From a virus: a stretch of DNA of 28,472 nt. Location: positions 1 through 28,472 of the IMG/VR virus record IMGVR_UViG_3300017756_000074; one strand, given 5' to 3'. The notes beneath the pieces are model-generated. The model did not search any database. It was given only the letters and a program-made list of their open reading frames with translations, and was not told the origin of the DNA. The position numbers and the translations under genes were made by a program. Below, in pieces: positions 1 to 7,819 of this stretch. The first letter of the stretch is position 1, and each line of letters starts with the position of its first letter.

Positions 1-1
1 G

Positions 2-1447
2 ATGTGGATCAACAACTCTGTTGGTGCTACTATGTTTATAAACTTTAGATCTGCAACATTACAGTCTTTATCTTTATTTAACTATATAAACTACGGTGAT
101 AATAATATATTTAAAGCTGCAGCAGCTTTTGCTAACCTACCTAATTATGTAAAACATGTTGTAAAAATATTTAATTCACCTAAGCTAAAACAAAGAAGAA
201 CTGGTTTAAAGCTTAATGTACAAGAAGCTGAAATGGCAGAAGCAGCTAATAGCGGTGGTTTCAAAGGTATGTTAGCTTATTTATTAAAGATAGGTTTTAC
301 ACCTACAAGAGCTGTTGATAGTTTAGCTATTGCAACTGGTGGTGCTACTTTTCTTATAAACAGAACTAAAACATACATAAAGCAAGGCATGCCTAAAGCT
401 GAAGCTGAAGCAAAAGCATTTGAAGATTTTTCTGAAGTAACAGAAAGAAACCAGCAGTCTGCGGATCCTTCTAAAATATCACCATTACAAGCTGGTCCAT
501 TAGGTAGAACGGTTTTTGCTTGGCAAAATACACCTTTCCAGTATAATAGAGTTATGAAAATGGCAGGTTTAGATTTAGTAAATAGAAGAATAACACCTCC
601 TTACAAAACTCAATACCAAAGTGATATGTCTAATATTGGTAAAATAGTATACTATGGAGCTTTACAAAACTTTATATTCAATGCTATGCAGACAGGTTTA
701 TTCGCGTTGTTCTTTGATGAAGATGATTTAGCAGATAATGAAAAACAATTAGCTAAAGAGTATGGTCAAAAGTTTAGAGCGGTAAATCAAATGGGTGATA
801 CAATACTTAGAGGATCTGGTTTACCTGGAGCTATAGTATCTACTATTAAAAATATACTACTACAGTATCACGCGCAAGAAAAGAAAGGTTGGAACGCTGA
901 TCACACATATACATTGATAGAAGCTATAAACATGTCACCTACATTAGGTAGTAAAGCAAGGTTAATGTACTCAGGTATACAAACTTACAAGTTTGAAAAA
1001 GATGTTATAAACGCTAGAGGATTAGCATTAGATAGTCCATTGTGGGATATTATAGGTGCTGAAACTCAAGCAGCAACAAACATACCTTTAAGTAAAGCTA
1101 TACTGTTGTTAAGAAATATACAAGGTAGCTTACAAGAAAGACATGCTACTTGGCAAAGAGTTGCTGTTGCTATGGGTTGGCCATATTATCAAATGAATAT
1201 GGAGTTATACCCTGAACACGAAGATATAAAAACTCAAGCAAAAGAAGTACGTAAAGAACAGGGTAAGATAAAAGCTAAAGAAACTAGAGAGAGAAACAAA
1301 AAGATTAAAGACGCTGCGGAAGCATTTATATTAGACAATATGTCTTGGGCTGAAGAAGATGAATACTATGATTTATCCGGTAAAGAAAGACGTGCTTGGA
1401 TGAAAAAGAAAGTAGATGAATATCTAAATAATCAAGAAAACAAGTGA
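2..1447 (+). CDS. C-terminal part of a very large virion protein (truncated by window edge)
   Basis: The reading frame is open to the left edge, so the true start is probably upstream and only the last 481 or so residues are seen. The visible part is mostly helical, with short hydrophobic stretches (for example around residues 90-115 and 220-240) and a charged, Lys/Glu-rich C-terminal coiled region (about 410-481). The opening block with NFRSATLQ followed by NYINYGDNN resembles the end of giant multidomain phage proteins (polyvalent or ejected internal virion proteins) of marine podoviruses. It is followed directly by exported and lysis genes, which fits the end of a structural operon. Virion or ejection protein is inference from style and position; no catalytic motif is seen. 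Confidence 0.6.
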   Translation: MWINNSVGATMFINFRSATLQSLSLFNYINYGDNNIFKAAAAFANLPNYVKHVVKIFNSPKLKQRRTGLKLNVQEAEMAEAANSGGFKGMLAYLLKIGFTPTRAVDSLAIATGGATFLINRTKTYIKQGMPKAEAEAKAFEDFSEVTERNQQSADPSKISPLQAGPLGRTVFAWQNTPFQYNRVMKMAGLDLVNRRITPPYKTQYQSDMSNIGKIVYYGALQNFIFNAMQTGLFALFFDEDDLADNEKQLAKEYGQKFRAVNQMGDTILRGSGLPGAIVSTIKNILLQYHAQEKKGWNADHTYTLIEAINMSPTLGSKARLMYSGIQTYKFEKDVINARGLALDSPLWDIIGAETQAATNIPLSKAILLLRNIQGSLQERHATWQRVAVAMGWPYYQMNMELYPEHEDIKTQAKEVRKEQGKIKAKETRERNKKIKDAAEAFILDNMSWAEEDEYYDLSGKERRAWMKKKVDEYLNNQENK

Positions 1448-1471
1448 TAATAAAAGAATAACGACTTAACT

Positions 1472-2650
1472 ATGAAAAAACTACTATTAATTGTAGCACT
1501 GCTGATCTCTAGCAATGCTGAAGCACAATTTTTTAAAGAATTATACAAAGATTTCCTTAAGTACGGAACGTTCTATACCGCCGGTAATATAGAGAACGCT
1601 AGGTTGGTCCAACCTAATTACTTCATACGTACAGATCCTGAAGATTTTTATGGCATACCACAAGTAGAAGACAGAGCAGACTACCACCCTTTCAATTATA
1701 GATATGGTTTTGGTATTCGTAAGTTAGCTAGGTTTGATTATGAAATAAAACCTGGTAACTTTTGGACAGGTAACCAAAAGGTAGAAAAACAAATAGGTTT
1801 ATCAGCACCTACATCAGCTGTACAAGGATTAGAATATTTATTACACTGGGAAAAAGAAAGATTTAACGGTGATAAATTTGAAAACAAAAGGTTATTTGTA
1901 AGACACACAGGAGACTATCACATAGCTAAGTTTGAAGCTAGAGAAACTGGTAAAATAAATTTTCAATACATGTCTGGTGAATTAAGAGCCAGGTTACCTA
2001 TTGGTAAGAAACTTAGTATATCTGCTGGTGCAATATATAGAACACATCAACGTCCTTACGGTTATAATCCAGTAGAAATATGGTTAAACGAACAAGATGA
2101 AAATGGTGATGCTGTAAACCCATGGTACACTCTAGGTTTTGAGTATGGTTATGATGACATATACTATTCACAAAATGATGAGTTTGGTAACTCAACATAT
2201 GACTGGTATTGGGTTAACGAACAAGGAGATATTGTGGCTTATACCGATGCTGATTTTAGAGACAGAATAATGCCTGGTTTATTGAATAGATACAATCAAG
2301 AAGCTTGGGCTGATCTTGATGCTTTTGGTGAAGTTGCTCCAGTCATCGGTGCAGACTTTTACCATTACAAAAATAACTTTTGGCTACACGCTTATGGTAG
2401 CTGGATATTACCTTACCACAAATATATACAAGGTAATGAAGATTTCAGCTATTTACACAGAAACAGCTGGGGTAAAGGTGGACACAATAACTTATTAGAC
2501 GGTGAACAATGGAGTGACTATCAAGCTGGTTTAGTACTTGGAGTTAAGATTAGCAAATCAATCGGTTTGTTTGTTGAGGGAGAGTATACTAAATTTTGGG
2601 ACACTGAAATGTTCAATTCAAACTTTGGAATTAATTATACATTTAGATAG
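1472..2650 (+). CDS. Exported outer-membrane beta-barrel-like protein
   Basis: This 392-aa protein starts with a clear signal peptide (MKKLLLIVALLISS, then NAEAQ), the cleavage style common in Bacteroidetes. The rest is rich in Tyr, Trp, Phe, Asn and Gly with alternating hydrophobic/polar stretches, and ends in NYTFR, close to the C-terminal aromatic signature of outer-membrane beta-barrels. No enzyme motif was recognised. It lies between a large virion protein and the lysis genes and reads in the same direction. Possible roles are insertion into the host outer membrane (superinfection exclusion, lysis) or a virion protein borrowed from a host porin-like gene. The fold is inferred from composition, the export signal is direct. 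Confidence 0.65.
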   Translation: MKKLLLIVALLISSNAEAQFFKELYKDFLKYGTFYTAGNIENARLVQPNYFIRTDPEDFYGIPQVEDRADYHPFNYRYGFGIRKLARFDYEIKPGNFWTGNQKVEKQIGLSAPTSAVQGLEYLLHWEKERFNGDKFENKRLFVRHTGDYHIAKFEARETGKINFQYMSGELRARLPIGKKLSISAGAIYRTHQRPYGYNPVEIWLNEQDENGDAVNPWYTLGFEYGYDDIYYSQNDEFGNSTYDWYWVNEQGDIVAYTDADFRDRIMPGLLNRYNQEAWADLDAFGEVAPVIGADFYHYKNNFWLHAYGSWILPYHKYIQGNEDFSYLHRNSWGKGGHNNLLDGEQWSDYQAGLVLGVKISKSIGLFVEGEYTKFWDTEMFNSNFGINYTFR

Positions 2651-2652
2651 TC

Positions 2653-2937
2653 ATGGCAAAACAAATAGGCGAAGAAACAAAGGTAACATTAGATTTAAAA
2701 ACATTAGGACTTATAGGAGCAGGCGTATTTAGCTTGGCTGCTATGTGGTTCGCTTTACAAGCTGATATAGCTTTAGCAAAAGAGTTGCCTGAACCAGTAA
2801 TAGATAGAATAGAGTATGATCTAAAAGACGAGTTGATTCGCCAGACAATACTTGACACACAAGAAGATGTTGAGGCGATGAGAGATCAATTAGATAAAAT
2901 TGATGAAAGATTATACGAAATACAAAAAAACAAATAA
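2653..2937 (+). CDS. Small membrane protein with N-terminal TM and C-terminal coiled coil
   Basis: The start ATG lies 2 nt after the previous stop. The 94-aa product has an amphipathic N-terminal strand, one transmembrane helix at about residues 18-40 (TLGLIGAGVFSLAAMWFAL) and a charged helical C-terminus (about 48-94) with heptad-like spacing (QEDVEAMRDQLDKIDERLYEI). This layout matches small single-TM proteins next to phage lysis genes, some of which act as holins or inner-membrane spanins. Which role applies here cannot be told from the sequence. Confidence 0.65.
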   Translation: MAKQIGEETKVTLDLKTLGLIGAGVFSLAAMWFALQADIALAKELPEPVIDRIEYDLKDELIRQTILDTQEDVEAMRDQLDKIDERLYEIQKNK

Positions 2938-2938
2938 C

Positions 2939-3349
2939 ATGAAATATTTAATTTTAATTTTAATTCCATTTATATCATTAGGTCAGGTTGATGTACCAGA
3001 GGAGTATTGGTTAAATGATTCTAACTTTGAAGATAAAATAAAAGAACATAAAGCATTTGGTGATGATCAATCACTACCAGTTGTTGTGGAGTTTTGGGCT
3101 AAATTTAATGAAGCTAATTGTTTTGCTGAGTGGCAACAAATAGAAGATGCAACTTATTATAGAGTTAACATAGCTGAAGCACCAGAAGCAAAGAAAAAAT
3201 ATAGAGTACGTATGGCACCTACAATAATAATATTTAAAGGTGGTATAAAAGAAACAGTTTTTAAAGCAGGATTAGACCTTGAATTACCTGCTGGTTTAAA
3301 AGAAATTCAAGAGAGTATTAACGAAGTCAACACGGCTTCTAAATTTTAA
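2939..3349 (+). CDS. Exported thioredoxin-fold protein without the CXXC motif
   Basis: The chosen ATG is 1 nt after the preceding stop and gives a good signal peptide (MKYLILILIPFISLGQ); a longer reading with an N-terminal extension would bury it. The mature part follows the thioredoxin pattern: VVVEFWAKF strand and helix, then YYRVNIAEAPEAKKKYRV, the MAPT cis-proline loop and the strand TIIIFKGG. The position of the active-site WCxxC reads WAKFNEANC, so the first cysteine is missing and a redox exchange of the usual type is unlikely. It may be a structural or binding thioredoxin-like protein in the periplasm. It sits in the lysis/late cluster. Fold call fairly sure, role unknown. Confidence 0.65.
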   Translation: MKYLILILIPFISLGQVDVPEEYWLNDSNFEDKIKEHKAFGDDQSLPVVVEFWAKFNEANCFAEWQQIEDATYYRVNIAEAPEAKKKYRVRMAPTIIIFKGGIKETVFKAGLDLELPAGLKEIQESINEVNTASKF

Positions 3350-3353
3350 AATT

Positions 3354-3389
3354 ATGTGTCCATTTTGTGAAATATGTATTTGTAAATAA
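3354..3389 (+). CDS. Possible 11-aa cysteine-rich micro-ORF
   Basis: Between the thioredoxin-like gene and the next small gene is a complete frame, ATG to TAA, encoding MCPFCEICICK. Four of eleven residues are cysteine in a C-x2-C-x2-C-x-C layout. It sits 4 nt after one stop and 6 nt before the next ATG, the same close packing as the neighbouring genes, and each start in this stretch is preceded by AAATT. It could be translated as a metal-binding microprotein or be chance; length alone cannot decide. Confidence 0.25.
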   Translation: MCPFCEICICK

Positions 3390-3395
3390 TAAATT

Positions 3396-3536
3396 ATGTG
3401 GAAATTAACTAAAGAGTATTGGAAAGATATGTGGGTGTTGCTTTGGAACAAGACCACTGTAGATGATATTATAATAGCTAAAGCTAAAAACATCAAAGCA
3501 AAAGCTAAAGCTATCAAAGAAGTAATAAAAAAATAA
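3396..3536 (+). CDS. 46-aa basic helical small protein
   Basis: ATG to TAA frame between the preceding micro-ORF and the endolysin gene; its stop overlaps the next start by one base (TAATG). The N-terminal half is Trp-rich (MWKLTKEYWKDMWVLLWNKT), and could form a membrane-surface amphipathic helix; the C-terminal half is a Lys/Ala helix (AKAKNIKAKAKAIKEVIKK). The tight coupling to the endolysin suggests a lysis-related part, perhaps membrane-active. No family recognised. Confidence 0.55.
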   Translation: MWKLTKEYWKDMWVLLWNKTTVDDIIIAKAKNIKAKAKAIKEVIKK

Positions 3537-3997
3537 TGCAAAGAATAAGTAAACACGTAAGTTACAAGGAAGGCGTGTATAGCATAACTGCGCTAAGATT
3601 AGGTTTAAAAAACGATCCCTCTGACGATCATCTATATAACATGATAAAGGTTTCAGAAAATGTGTTTGAACCTCTTAGAACTCACGTAGGAGGTCCTATA
3701 AAGATAAATTCGTTTTATCGTGGACCTGAACTTAATAAAGCTATTGGCGGATCAGCTAAATCACAGCATTGTCACGGACAAGCAATTGATATTGATGATA
3801 CATTTGGCCACGCTTCTAACGCAGAGATGTTTAATTGGATAAAAGCTAATTGCGATTACGATCAAATGATATGGGAATTTGGTACTGATGAAAACCCAAA
3901 CTGGGTACATGTCAGTTACGTTAGCGAAGAAGCAAATAGAAAAAGATGTTTAAAAGCTTACCGTAAAGACGGTAAAACTAAATATATGGTAATATGA
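3536..3997 (+). CDS. Peptidase M15-type endolysin (D-Ala-D-Ala / L-Ala-D-Glu peptidase family)
   Basis: The 153-aa protein carries the zinc-peptidase M15 signature: S76-x-H78-x2-G81-x-A83-x-D85 (in KSQHCHGQAIDID), then W113-E114 and the third ligand in NWVHVSY (H125). The family cleaves peptide bonds in peptidoglycan; M15_3-type proteins of this length are common phage endolysins. No signal peptide, so it would need a holin or pore. It overlaps the upstream small gene by one base and the downstream lipoprotein gene by four, making a compact lysis cassette. Confidence 0.88.
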   Translation: MQRISKHVSYKEGVYSITALRLGLKNDPSDDHLYNMIKVSENVFEPLRTHVGGPIKINSFYRGPELNKAIGGSAKSQHCHGQAIDIDDTFGHASNAEMFNWIKANCDYDQMIWEFGTDENPNWVHVSYVSEEANRKRCLKAYRKDGKTKYMVI

Positions 3998-4422
3998 CAG
4001 ATACACAAAGAGACAAAGGAAGAGTAATAGCTATACTTACTTTATTAAGTATAATGTTATTTGCTATGCTATCTGGTTGTTCACCTTATTACTATAAATC
4101 AAATCAACCTAAAGTAACACACGTACTCGCTTTAACAGAAGAAGGAGATACTTTAAAAATACCAATTAATTCTATTAAACCTAATGTAATATATAATGTA
4201 ATAGGTTATGATTACTACAGGCCTTACAACCATAACTATTATTGGAGACCTTATAATCATAATTATAATAATTATAAACCAAACAACAATGCACATGGTA
4301 ATAGCAACTATAATAATAACAGTTCTAACAATACGCCAACTAATACGACACCTACGATCAAACCAGCAGGATCGGTAACACCACCAAATCCAGTAATCGT
4401 TAATCCAAGAAAAAATAATTAA
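3994..4422 (+). CDS. Asn/Tyr-rich lipoprotein, possible outer-membrane spanin
   Basis: Overlaps the endolysin stop by ATGA. After a short charged N-terminus there is a hydrophobic segment (about residues 10-26) ending in the lipobox LSGC, so the protein is likely lipidated at Cys29 and exported. The mature part has a short folded stretch, then low-complexity Tyr/Asn/Pro-rich sequence (PYNHNYYWRPYNHNY and following) to the end. Position directly behind an endolysin plus a lipobox suggests an Rz1-type spanin component linked to the outer membrane. Lipoprotein call is direct; the spanin role is inference, and length (142 aa) is larger than typical Rz1. Confidence 0.65.
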   Translation: MTDTQRDKGRVIAILTLLSIMLFAMLSGCSPYYYKSNQPKVTHVLALTEEGDTLKIPINSIKPNVIYNVIGYDYYRPYNHNYYWRPYNHNYNNYKPNNNAHGNSNYNNNSSNNTPTNTTPTIKPAGSVTPPNPVIVNPRKNN

Positions 4423-4423
4423 T

Positions 4424-4651
4424 ATGGGAAAGAAAGGTTTATGGGCAAATATCCATGCAAAAAGAAAAAGAGGAGAATCACCAGCGAAACCTGGAGATAA
4501 GAATTATCCAACTGATAAAGCTTTAAAAGACTCACAAGCAAAAAAACATAATCACAACGTATCTATGACACCATTCAAAAGATGTTGGAAAGGATATAAA
4601 GCTGTGAAAGGTAAAAAAGCATATTCGCCTGGTAGTTGTAAAAAAGCATAA
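4424..4651 (+). CDS. Small basic phage protein of the LWANIHAKRKRGE type
   Basis: 75-aa, strongly basic protein beginning MGKKGLWANIHAKRKRGESP and ending with a Lys/Gly region holding two cysteines (FKRCWKGYK, PGSCKKA). The opening motif (LW-x-NI-x-AKR-x-RGE, then PAKPGD) is one I recall from short phage proteins annotated as domains of unknown function (DUF5872-like). It is 1 nt from the preceding stop and 2 nt from the following start. A DNA- or RNA-binding virion component is plausible from charge; function unknown. Confidence 0.65.
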   Translation: MGKKGLWANIHAKRKRGESPAKPGDKNYPTDKALKDSQAKKHNHNVSMTPFKRCWKGYKAVKGKKAYSPGSCKKA

Positions 4652-4653
4652 CA

Positions 4654-5337
4654 ATGGCATACTCTCAAAAAAATAATCCATTTCAAAAGACAAGCTGCGG
4701 TCGTAGAAGAAACTACATGACTGTTGGTAATAGTAGTCCTGTCAAAAAAAACAAAAGCAAGTTATCTAAAGAGGTTATTCAAAACTATGAAGATATAAAT
4801 ATAAGTGAAGATGTTTTAAATGCTTTAGGTACTACACCTTCTGATACTGTAACAGTAAGATCTAGTAGACATAGAGGTATGGATCCTCGTGTAAATGCAG
4901 CTATGTCGTTATCTGGTAAAAACTCAGGTAAAACCCAAACTGGGTATTTGATGGGTGAGGAGTTAAGCACTAGAGGTGAGCAAGGTGGTAAAAAAGAAAA
5001 GATAGTATATGCAGGAGCTGACCGAACGTATACAAAAGATAACAAAGAAGAATTAGCTGGCTCTGTTGCACAGAAAAGAAAAAGAAAACCTGATGTAAGA
5101 AAAACTACTAAAGGTAAAGGTCGTAACTTCCGCACAACAAAAGAAGGCGCAGGTATGACATCTAAAGGTGTAAAAGCTTATAGAGCTAAAAATCCTGGTA
5201 GTAAATTAAAAACAGCTGTAACAGGTAAAGTTAAAAAAGGTAGCAAGGCTGCTAAAAGAAGAAAATCATTCTGCGCTAGATCAAAAGGTTGGACTGGACC
5301 AAGAGGTAAAGCCGCTAGACGTAGATGGAAATGTTAA
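4654..5337 (+). CDS. Highly basic virion-type protein with C-terminal GSKAAKRRKSFCAR motif
   Basis: 227 aa. The N-terminal 100 residues are mixed; from about residue 125 the chain is dominated by Lys/Arg. The last 60 residues (GMTSKGVKAYRAKNPGSKLK... ending AARRRWKC) contain the GSKAAKRRKSFCARSKG block seen at the ends of small proteins in many marine phages (DUF6321-like). Two cysteines flank it. It follows another basic small protein and precedes a membrane protein. Packaging with virion DNA or nucleic-acid binding is suggested by charge only. Confidence 0.65.
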   Translation: MAYSQKNNPFQKTSCGRRRNYMTVGNSSPVKKNKSKLSKEVIQNYEDINISEDVLNALGTTPSDTVTVRSSRHRGMDPRVNAAMSLSGKNSGKTQTGYLMGEELSTRGEQGGKKEKIVYAGADRTYTKDNKEELAGSVAQKRKRKPDVRKTTKGKGRNFRTTKEGAGMTSKGVKAYRAKNPGSKLKTAVTGKVKKGSKAAKRRKSFCARSKGWTGPRGKAARRRWKC

Positions 5338-5340
5338 GAT

Positions 5341-5556
5341 ATGTGGAAATTATTTCAAGATAAAAACGAAATTAACGAGAAGAATATAATAGGATTTGCA
5401 TCCTTTATAGTAATGGTATTATTTGCTGTAGCTGACTTGATGACAAGCTTGATAGCAGATAAAGATCTTATTATAAATGAAGTAGTTTATAACTCATTTG
5501 TATGGGTTACATTAGGCTGCTTCGGTATATCTGCTGTTGAAAAAATTAAGAAGTGA
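5341..5556 (+). CDS. Two-TM small membrane protein, holin candidate
   Basis: 71-aa protein starting 3 nt after the preceding stop. Hydrophobic segments at about residues 18-41 (IGFASFIVMVLFAVADLMTSLI) and 48-65 (VVYNSFVWVTLGCFGISAV) separated by a short charged turn, with charged N- and C-termini. Size and two-TM layout match class II holins, and the lysis genes lie just upstream, but no holin family is recognised by sequence. Its stop overlaps the next small gene's GTG by four bases (GTGA). Confidence 0.6.
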   Translation: MWKLFQDKNEINEKNIIGFASFIVMVLFAVADLMTSLIADKDLIINEVVYNSFVWVTLGCFGISAVEKIKK

Positions 5557-5675
5557 AATTCTTTGATTTAAATAATAATGGTAAATATGATTGGTGGGAA
5601 TATATACTACCTATTATATTATTATTATGTGTTGAAGTTGTAGCTGAGGTTATAGCTAAATTTTTGATATCTTAG
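5553..5675 (+). CDS. 40-aa EF-hand-like loop plus transmembrane microprotein
   Basis: A GTG start inside the GTGA overlap with the upstream gene opens a 40-aa frame: MKFFDLNNNGKYDWWEYIL followed by a hydrophobic helix and a TAG stop. Residues 5-16 (DLNNNGKYDWWE) fit the canonical calcium-binding loop with acidic/amide ligands at positions 1, 3, 5, 9 and 12 and Gly at 6. Residues about 18-38 are a single TM segment. The 3' end overlaps the convergent glycosyltransferase gene by 20 bp. Whether it binds calcium is inference; the start codon is the only in-frame option close to the upstream stop. Confidence 0.5.
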   Translation: MKFFDLNNNGKYDWWEYILPIILLLCVEVVAEVIAKFLIS

Positions 5676-6444
5676 TCTTTTTAGGTATAGACGATATAAT
5701 CTTTTCACCTTTCATCCAACCGTTGTATTTCACAACACCTTTCTCAAGATCACTTAATATATACCAATGTAACAGCTTATTCTTTTCTAGCTGCTTAACA
5801 TATTTCTGTTCCATTTTAGAATCGTGAGCTGGTCTTTTTAAAACATATACTGGTAAATGCCAGCTATGAGGTTTGCAACCACTTTCAATTCCTTTTTTGT
5901 CTCTTGGTTTTATGTTAGTTTGTTTAGCAAAAAAATCAAAACCTATTAAGTGTATATCTTTATACACTTTTATTTTTTCTATAAACCATATAAGACTTAT
6001 AAAACCTGCACTAGGTCTATACTCACTAGTATCGATCATGTCTTTATTAAACCTATTCTTCATAAGATCTATAATCTCTTGATCTGAATACATAAACTCA
6101 TAAGGCATGTTCTTAGGTAAATGTTCTTCTAACTTCCACTCTTTTAATATAAAATTACCTCTACATCTATTAACTAAGATCTTAGTATTTTTATACTTAC
6201 CTGTTTCAAAGTTTTTTCTATTCTTGTGCCATTCAGGAGCTCTAAACTGACCTGTTATCCATATGTCACATTTACTACCTAACTGTTTTTGTTGTGTTTC
6301 GTTGGCTGATATAGCTCTACCAAACCTAACAACAATATCAAAGCCGTCAATAAACTCAGCAAGATTATGTTCCATCATCTCAACTGAGTTACCAACGAAT
6401 AACACTGATTTATCTTTTACAAACTCTTGTATACTGTCCACCAT
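5656..6444 (-). CDS. Glycosyltransferase family 29-like (sialyltransferase-type, CMP-sugar user)
   Basis: 262 aa without TM or signal. It shows the layout of GT29: an L-type motif at residues 12-62 (SVLFVGNS, then FDIVVRFGRA and GSKCDIW) and an S-type motif at about 142-171 (YRPSAGFISLIWFIE, then IHLIGFDFF), followed by HSWHLP (193-198). GT29 enzymes transfer sugars from CMP donors. The two genes upstream in the same operon make CMP-Kdo, so the donor here is more likely Kdo or a related acid than sialic acid; that is inference. It overlaps the upstream transferase by 28 bp and is the last gene of the long minus-strand unit. Confidence 0.72.
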   Translation of the reverse strand: MVDSIQEFVKDKSVLFVGNSVEMMEHNLAEFIDGFDIVVRFGRAISANETQQKQLGSKCDIWITGQFRAPEWHKNRKNFETGKYKNTKILVNRCRGNFILKEWKLEEHLPKNMPYEFMYSDQEIIDLMKNRFNKDMIDTSEYRPSAGFISLIWFIEKIKVYKDIHLIGFDFFAKQTNIKPRDKKGIESGCKPHSWHLPVYVLKRPAHDSKMEQKYVKQLEKNKLLHWYILSDLEKGVVKYNGWMKGEKIISSIPKKTKISKI

Positions 6445-7058
6445 GCTAATGATTTTTCTGCTCCTTTAAATTTATCAAACCAAGGTCCACCGTTAGTATA
6501 ATGTAATGCTTTAGCATTGTTACACTCGTAATGACCTACTAAACAATTATATTCTTTAGGTATATCACCTATGCTCTCTGCCCACCTTAATTCATGTAGC
6601 TCTGATGGTTTTGCTTTGTCTAAATATTCTTTTGTTAAATGTTTTAATTTAGAACAATTAAAAATAACTAAGCTCGACCAGTTTTTTCTTGGATAAGACT
6701 TGTTTTCTATACCGTCCATTTTAGTTCCAGTGACACTATAGTACTCATGCTTTACTACAGCTATATCGTTATCACCTAAGTAACTTACTAACTCCATAGG
6801 ATCACATTGCCACAAAAAGTCGTTATCACAAAACATTGCTATACCGTCATATCCACATAGCAAAGGCACATAAAACCTGGTAAACGAAAACTCTGTTGAT
6901 TCACCAGCTACATCTTCTCTACCGTATACATCTGTATGTTTTAATTTAGCTTTGTCTAAGTAGTATATCTTTAACTGTTTATTAAAGTCTAACATAGATT
7001 TTCTACAAACTTGAGTTGCTTGTGGAAACTTACTATCGTGCCCTATAAATATTCTCAT
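6417..7058 (-). CDS. GT8-like glycosyltransferase
   Basis: 213 aa. The start MRIFIGHDSK, the helix with FSFTRFYVPLL at 57-67 and the acidic motif CDNDFLW (D78, D80) are typical of GT-A fold family 8 type enzymes, in which the DxD motif holds a metal and nucleotide sugar. Later features are the NWSSLVIFNC strand and ALHYTNGGPWF near the end, the usual His region for metal coordination. Start overlaps the kdsA stop by ATGA. Together with the GT29-like enzyme it would build or extend a glycan; acceptor and donor are not known. Confidence 0.72.
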   Translation of the reverse strand: MRIFIGHDSKFPQATQVCRKSMLDFNKQLKIYYLDKAKLKHTDVYGREDVAGESTEFSFTRFYVPLLCGYDGIAMFCDNDFLWQCDPMELVSYLGDNDIAVVKHEYYSVTGTKMDGIENKSYPRKNWSSLVIFNCSKLKHLTKEYLDKAKPSELHELRWAESIGDIPKEYNCLVGHYECNNAKALHYTNGGPWFDKFKGAEKSLAWWTVYKSL

Positions 7059-7819
7059 AATTGTTTTAGTATTTCTTCAAATTTATCTAAACGTACCATA
7101 TTAGATCCGTCACTCCAAGCAGCACTAGGATTTTCGTGTACTTCAAAAAAGTAGCCATCAACGTTTAATGCTTTAGCAACTTTAGCTATAGGTAAAGTAT
7201 ATTTAGGTTGACCAGCTGTTGTATTACCTGAGTTAGGTCTTTGTGTAGAGTGAGTGCAATCCATTATAACTGGTACACCTAGATCTTTCATATCAACTAT
7301 TTGTCTAGGATCTACAACAAGATCACCCATACCAAACATACTACCTCTTTCAGTTAACATAACTTTATTGTTACCTGTACTCTTAACTTTATCAATAGCG
7401 TGTATCATACTACGACCATCTACAAATTGTCCTTTCTTAATATTAATAGTTTTAAAAGTATTACCTGCGGCAACTAATAAATCAGTTTGCCTACATAGAT
7501 AAGCTGGTATTTGTATAATGTCTACAACATTGGCTAACTCTTCTGCTTGCCAAGGTTCATGTATGTCAGTTGTAATTTTACAACCTTGTAACTCTTTTAA
7601 TTCAGCAAATATATCTATAGCTTTATCTATACCAATACCTCGTTTAGAGTTTACAGATGTTCTGTTTGCTTTATCAAAAGATCCTTTAAAATAATAATCA
7701 AATCCATACTTTTCTGCTAGTTGACTACACTTGTCAGCTATCTCATGTGCTTGTATTCTACCTTCGATACTACAGCTTCCAGCTATTAATATCGGCTTCT
7801 GTGTTGATTTCAATTCCAT
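7055..7819 (-). CDS. kdsA: 3-deoxy-D-manno-octulosonate 8-phosphate synthase (KdsA), metal-dependent type
   Basis: Condenses phosphoenolpyruvate with arabinose 5-phosphate to Kdo-8-P in the cytoplasm. Family motifs in order: ILIAGSCSIEG, FKGSFDKANRTS, TTDIHEPWQ, QIPAYLCRQTDLL, KKGQFVDG, LTERGSMFG, MDCTHSTQ, FFEVHENP, WSDG. The Cys of GSCSIEG together with His in CTHST, Glu in FEVH and Asp in WSDG match the four metal ligands of the metal-dependent class (the metal-free E. coli type has Asn in place of Cys). The ATG chosen encodes MELKST; a TTG five codons upstream is possible. It overlaps the 3' end of kdsB by 50 bp. Full-length for the family. Confidence 0.92.
   Translation of the reverse strand: MELKSTQKPILIAGSCSIEGRIQAHEIADKCSQLAEKYGFDYYFKGSFDKANRTSVNSKRGIGIDKAIDIFAELKELQGCKITTDIHEPWQAEELANVVDIIQIPAYLCRQTDLLVAAGNTFKTINIKKGQFVDGRSMIHAIDKVKSTGNNKVMLTERGSMFGMGDLVVDPRQIVDMKDLGVPVIMDCTHSTQRPNSGNTTAGQPKYTLPIAKVAKALNVDGYFFEVHENPSAAWSDGSNMVRLDKFEEILKQL

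Noticed and set aside
2013-2198. Frames opposite or inside the beta-barrel gene
   Set aside because: Low-quality shadow frames of a well supported gene; His/Cys-rich nonsense composition.
4321-4360. TAATACGAC sequence in the lipoprotein gene
   Set aside because: Only the first part matches the T7 pattern; no GG start eight to nine bases later, and it is fully explained by Asn/Thr codons.
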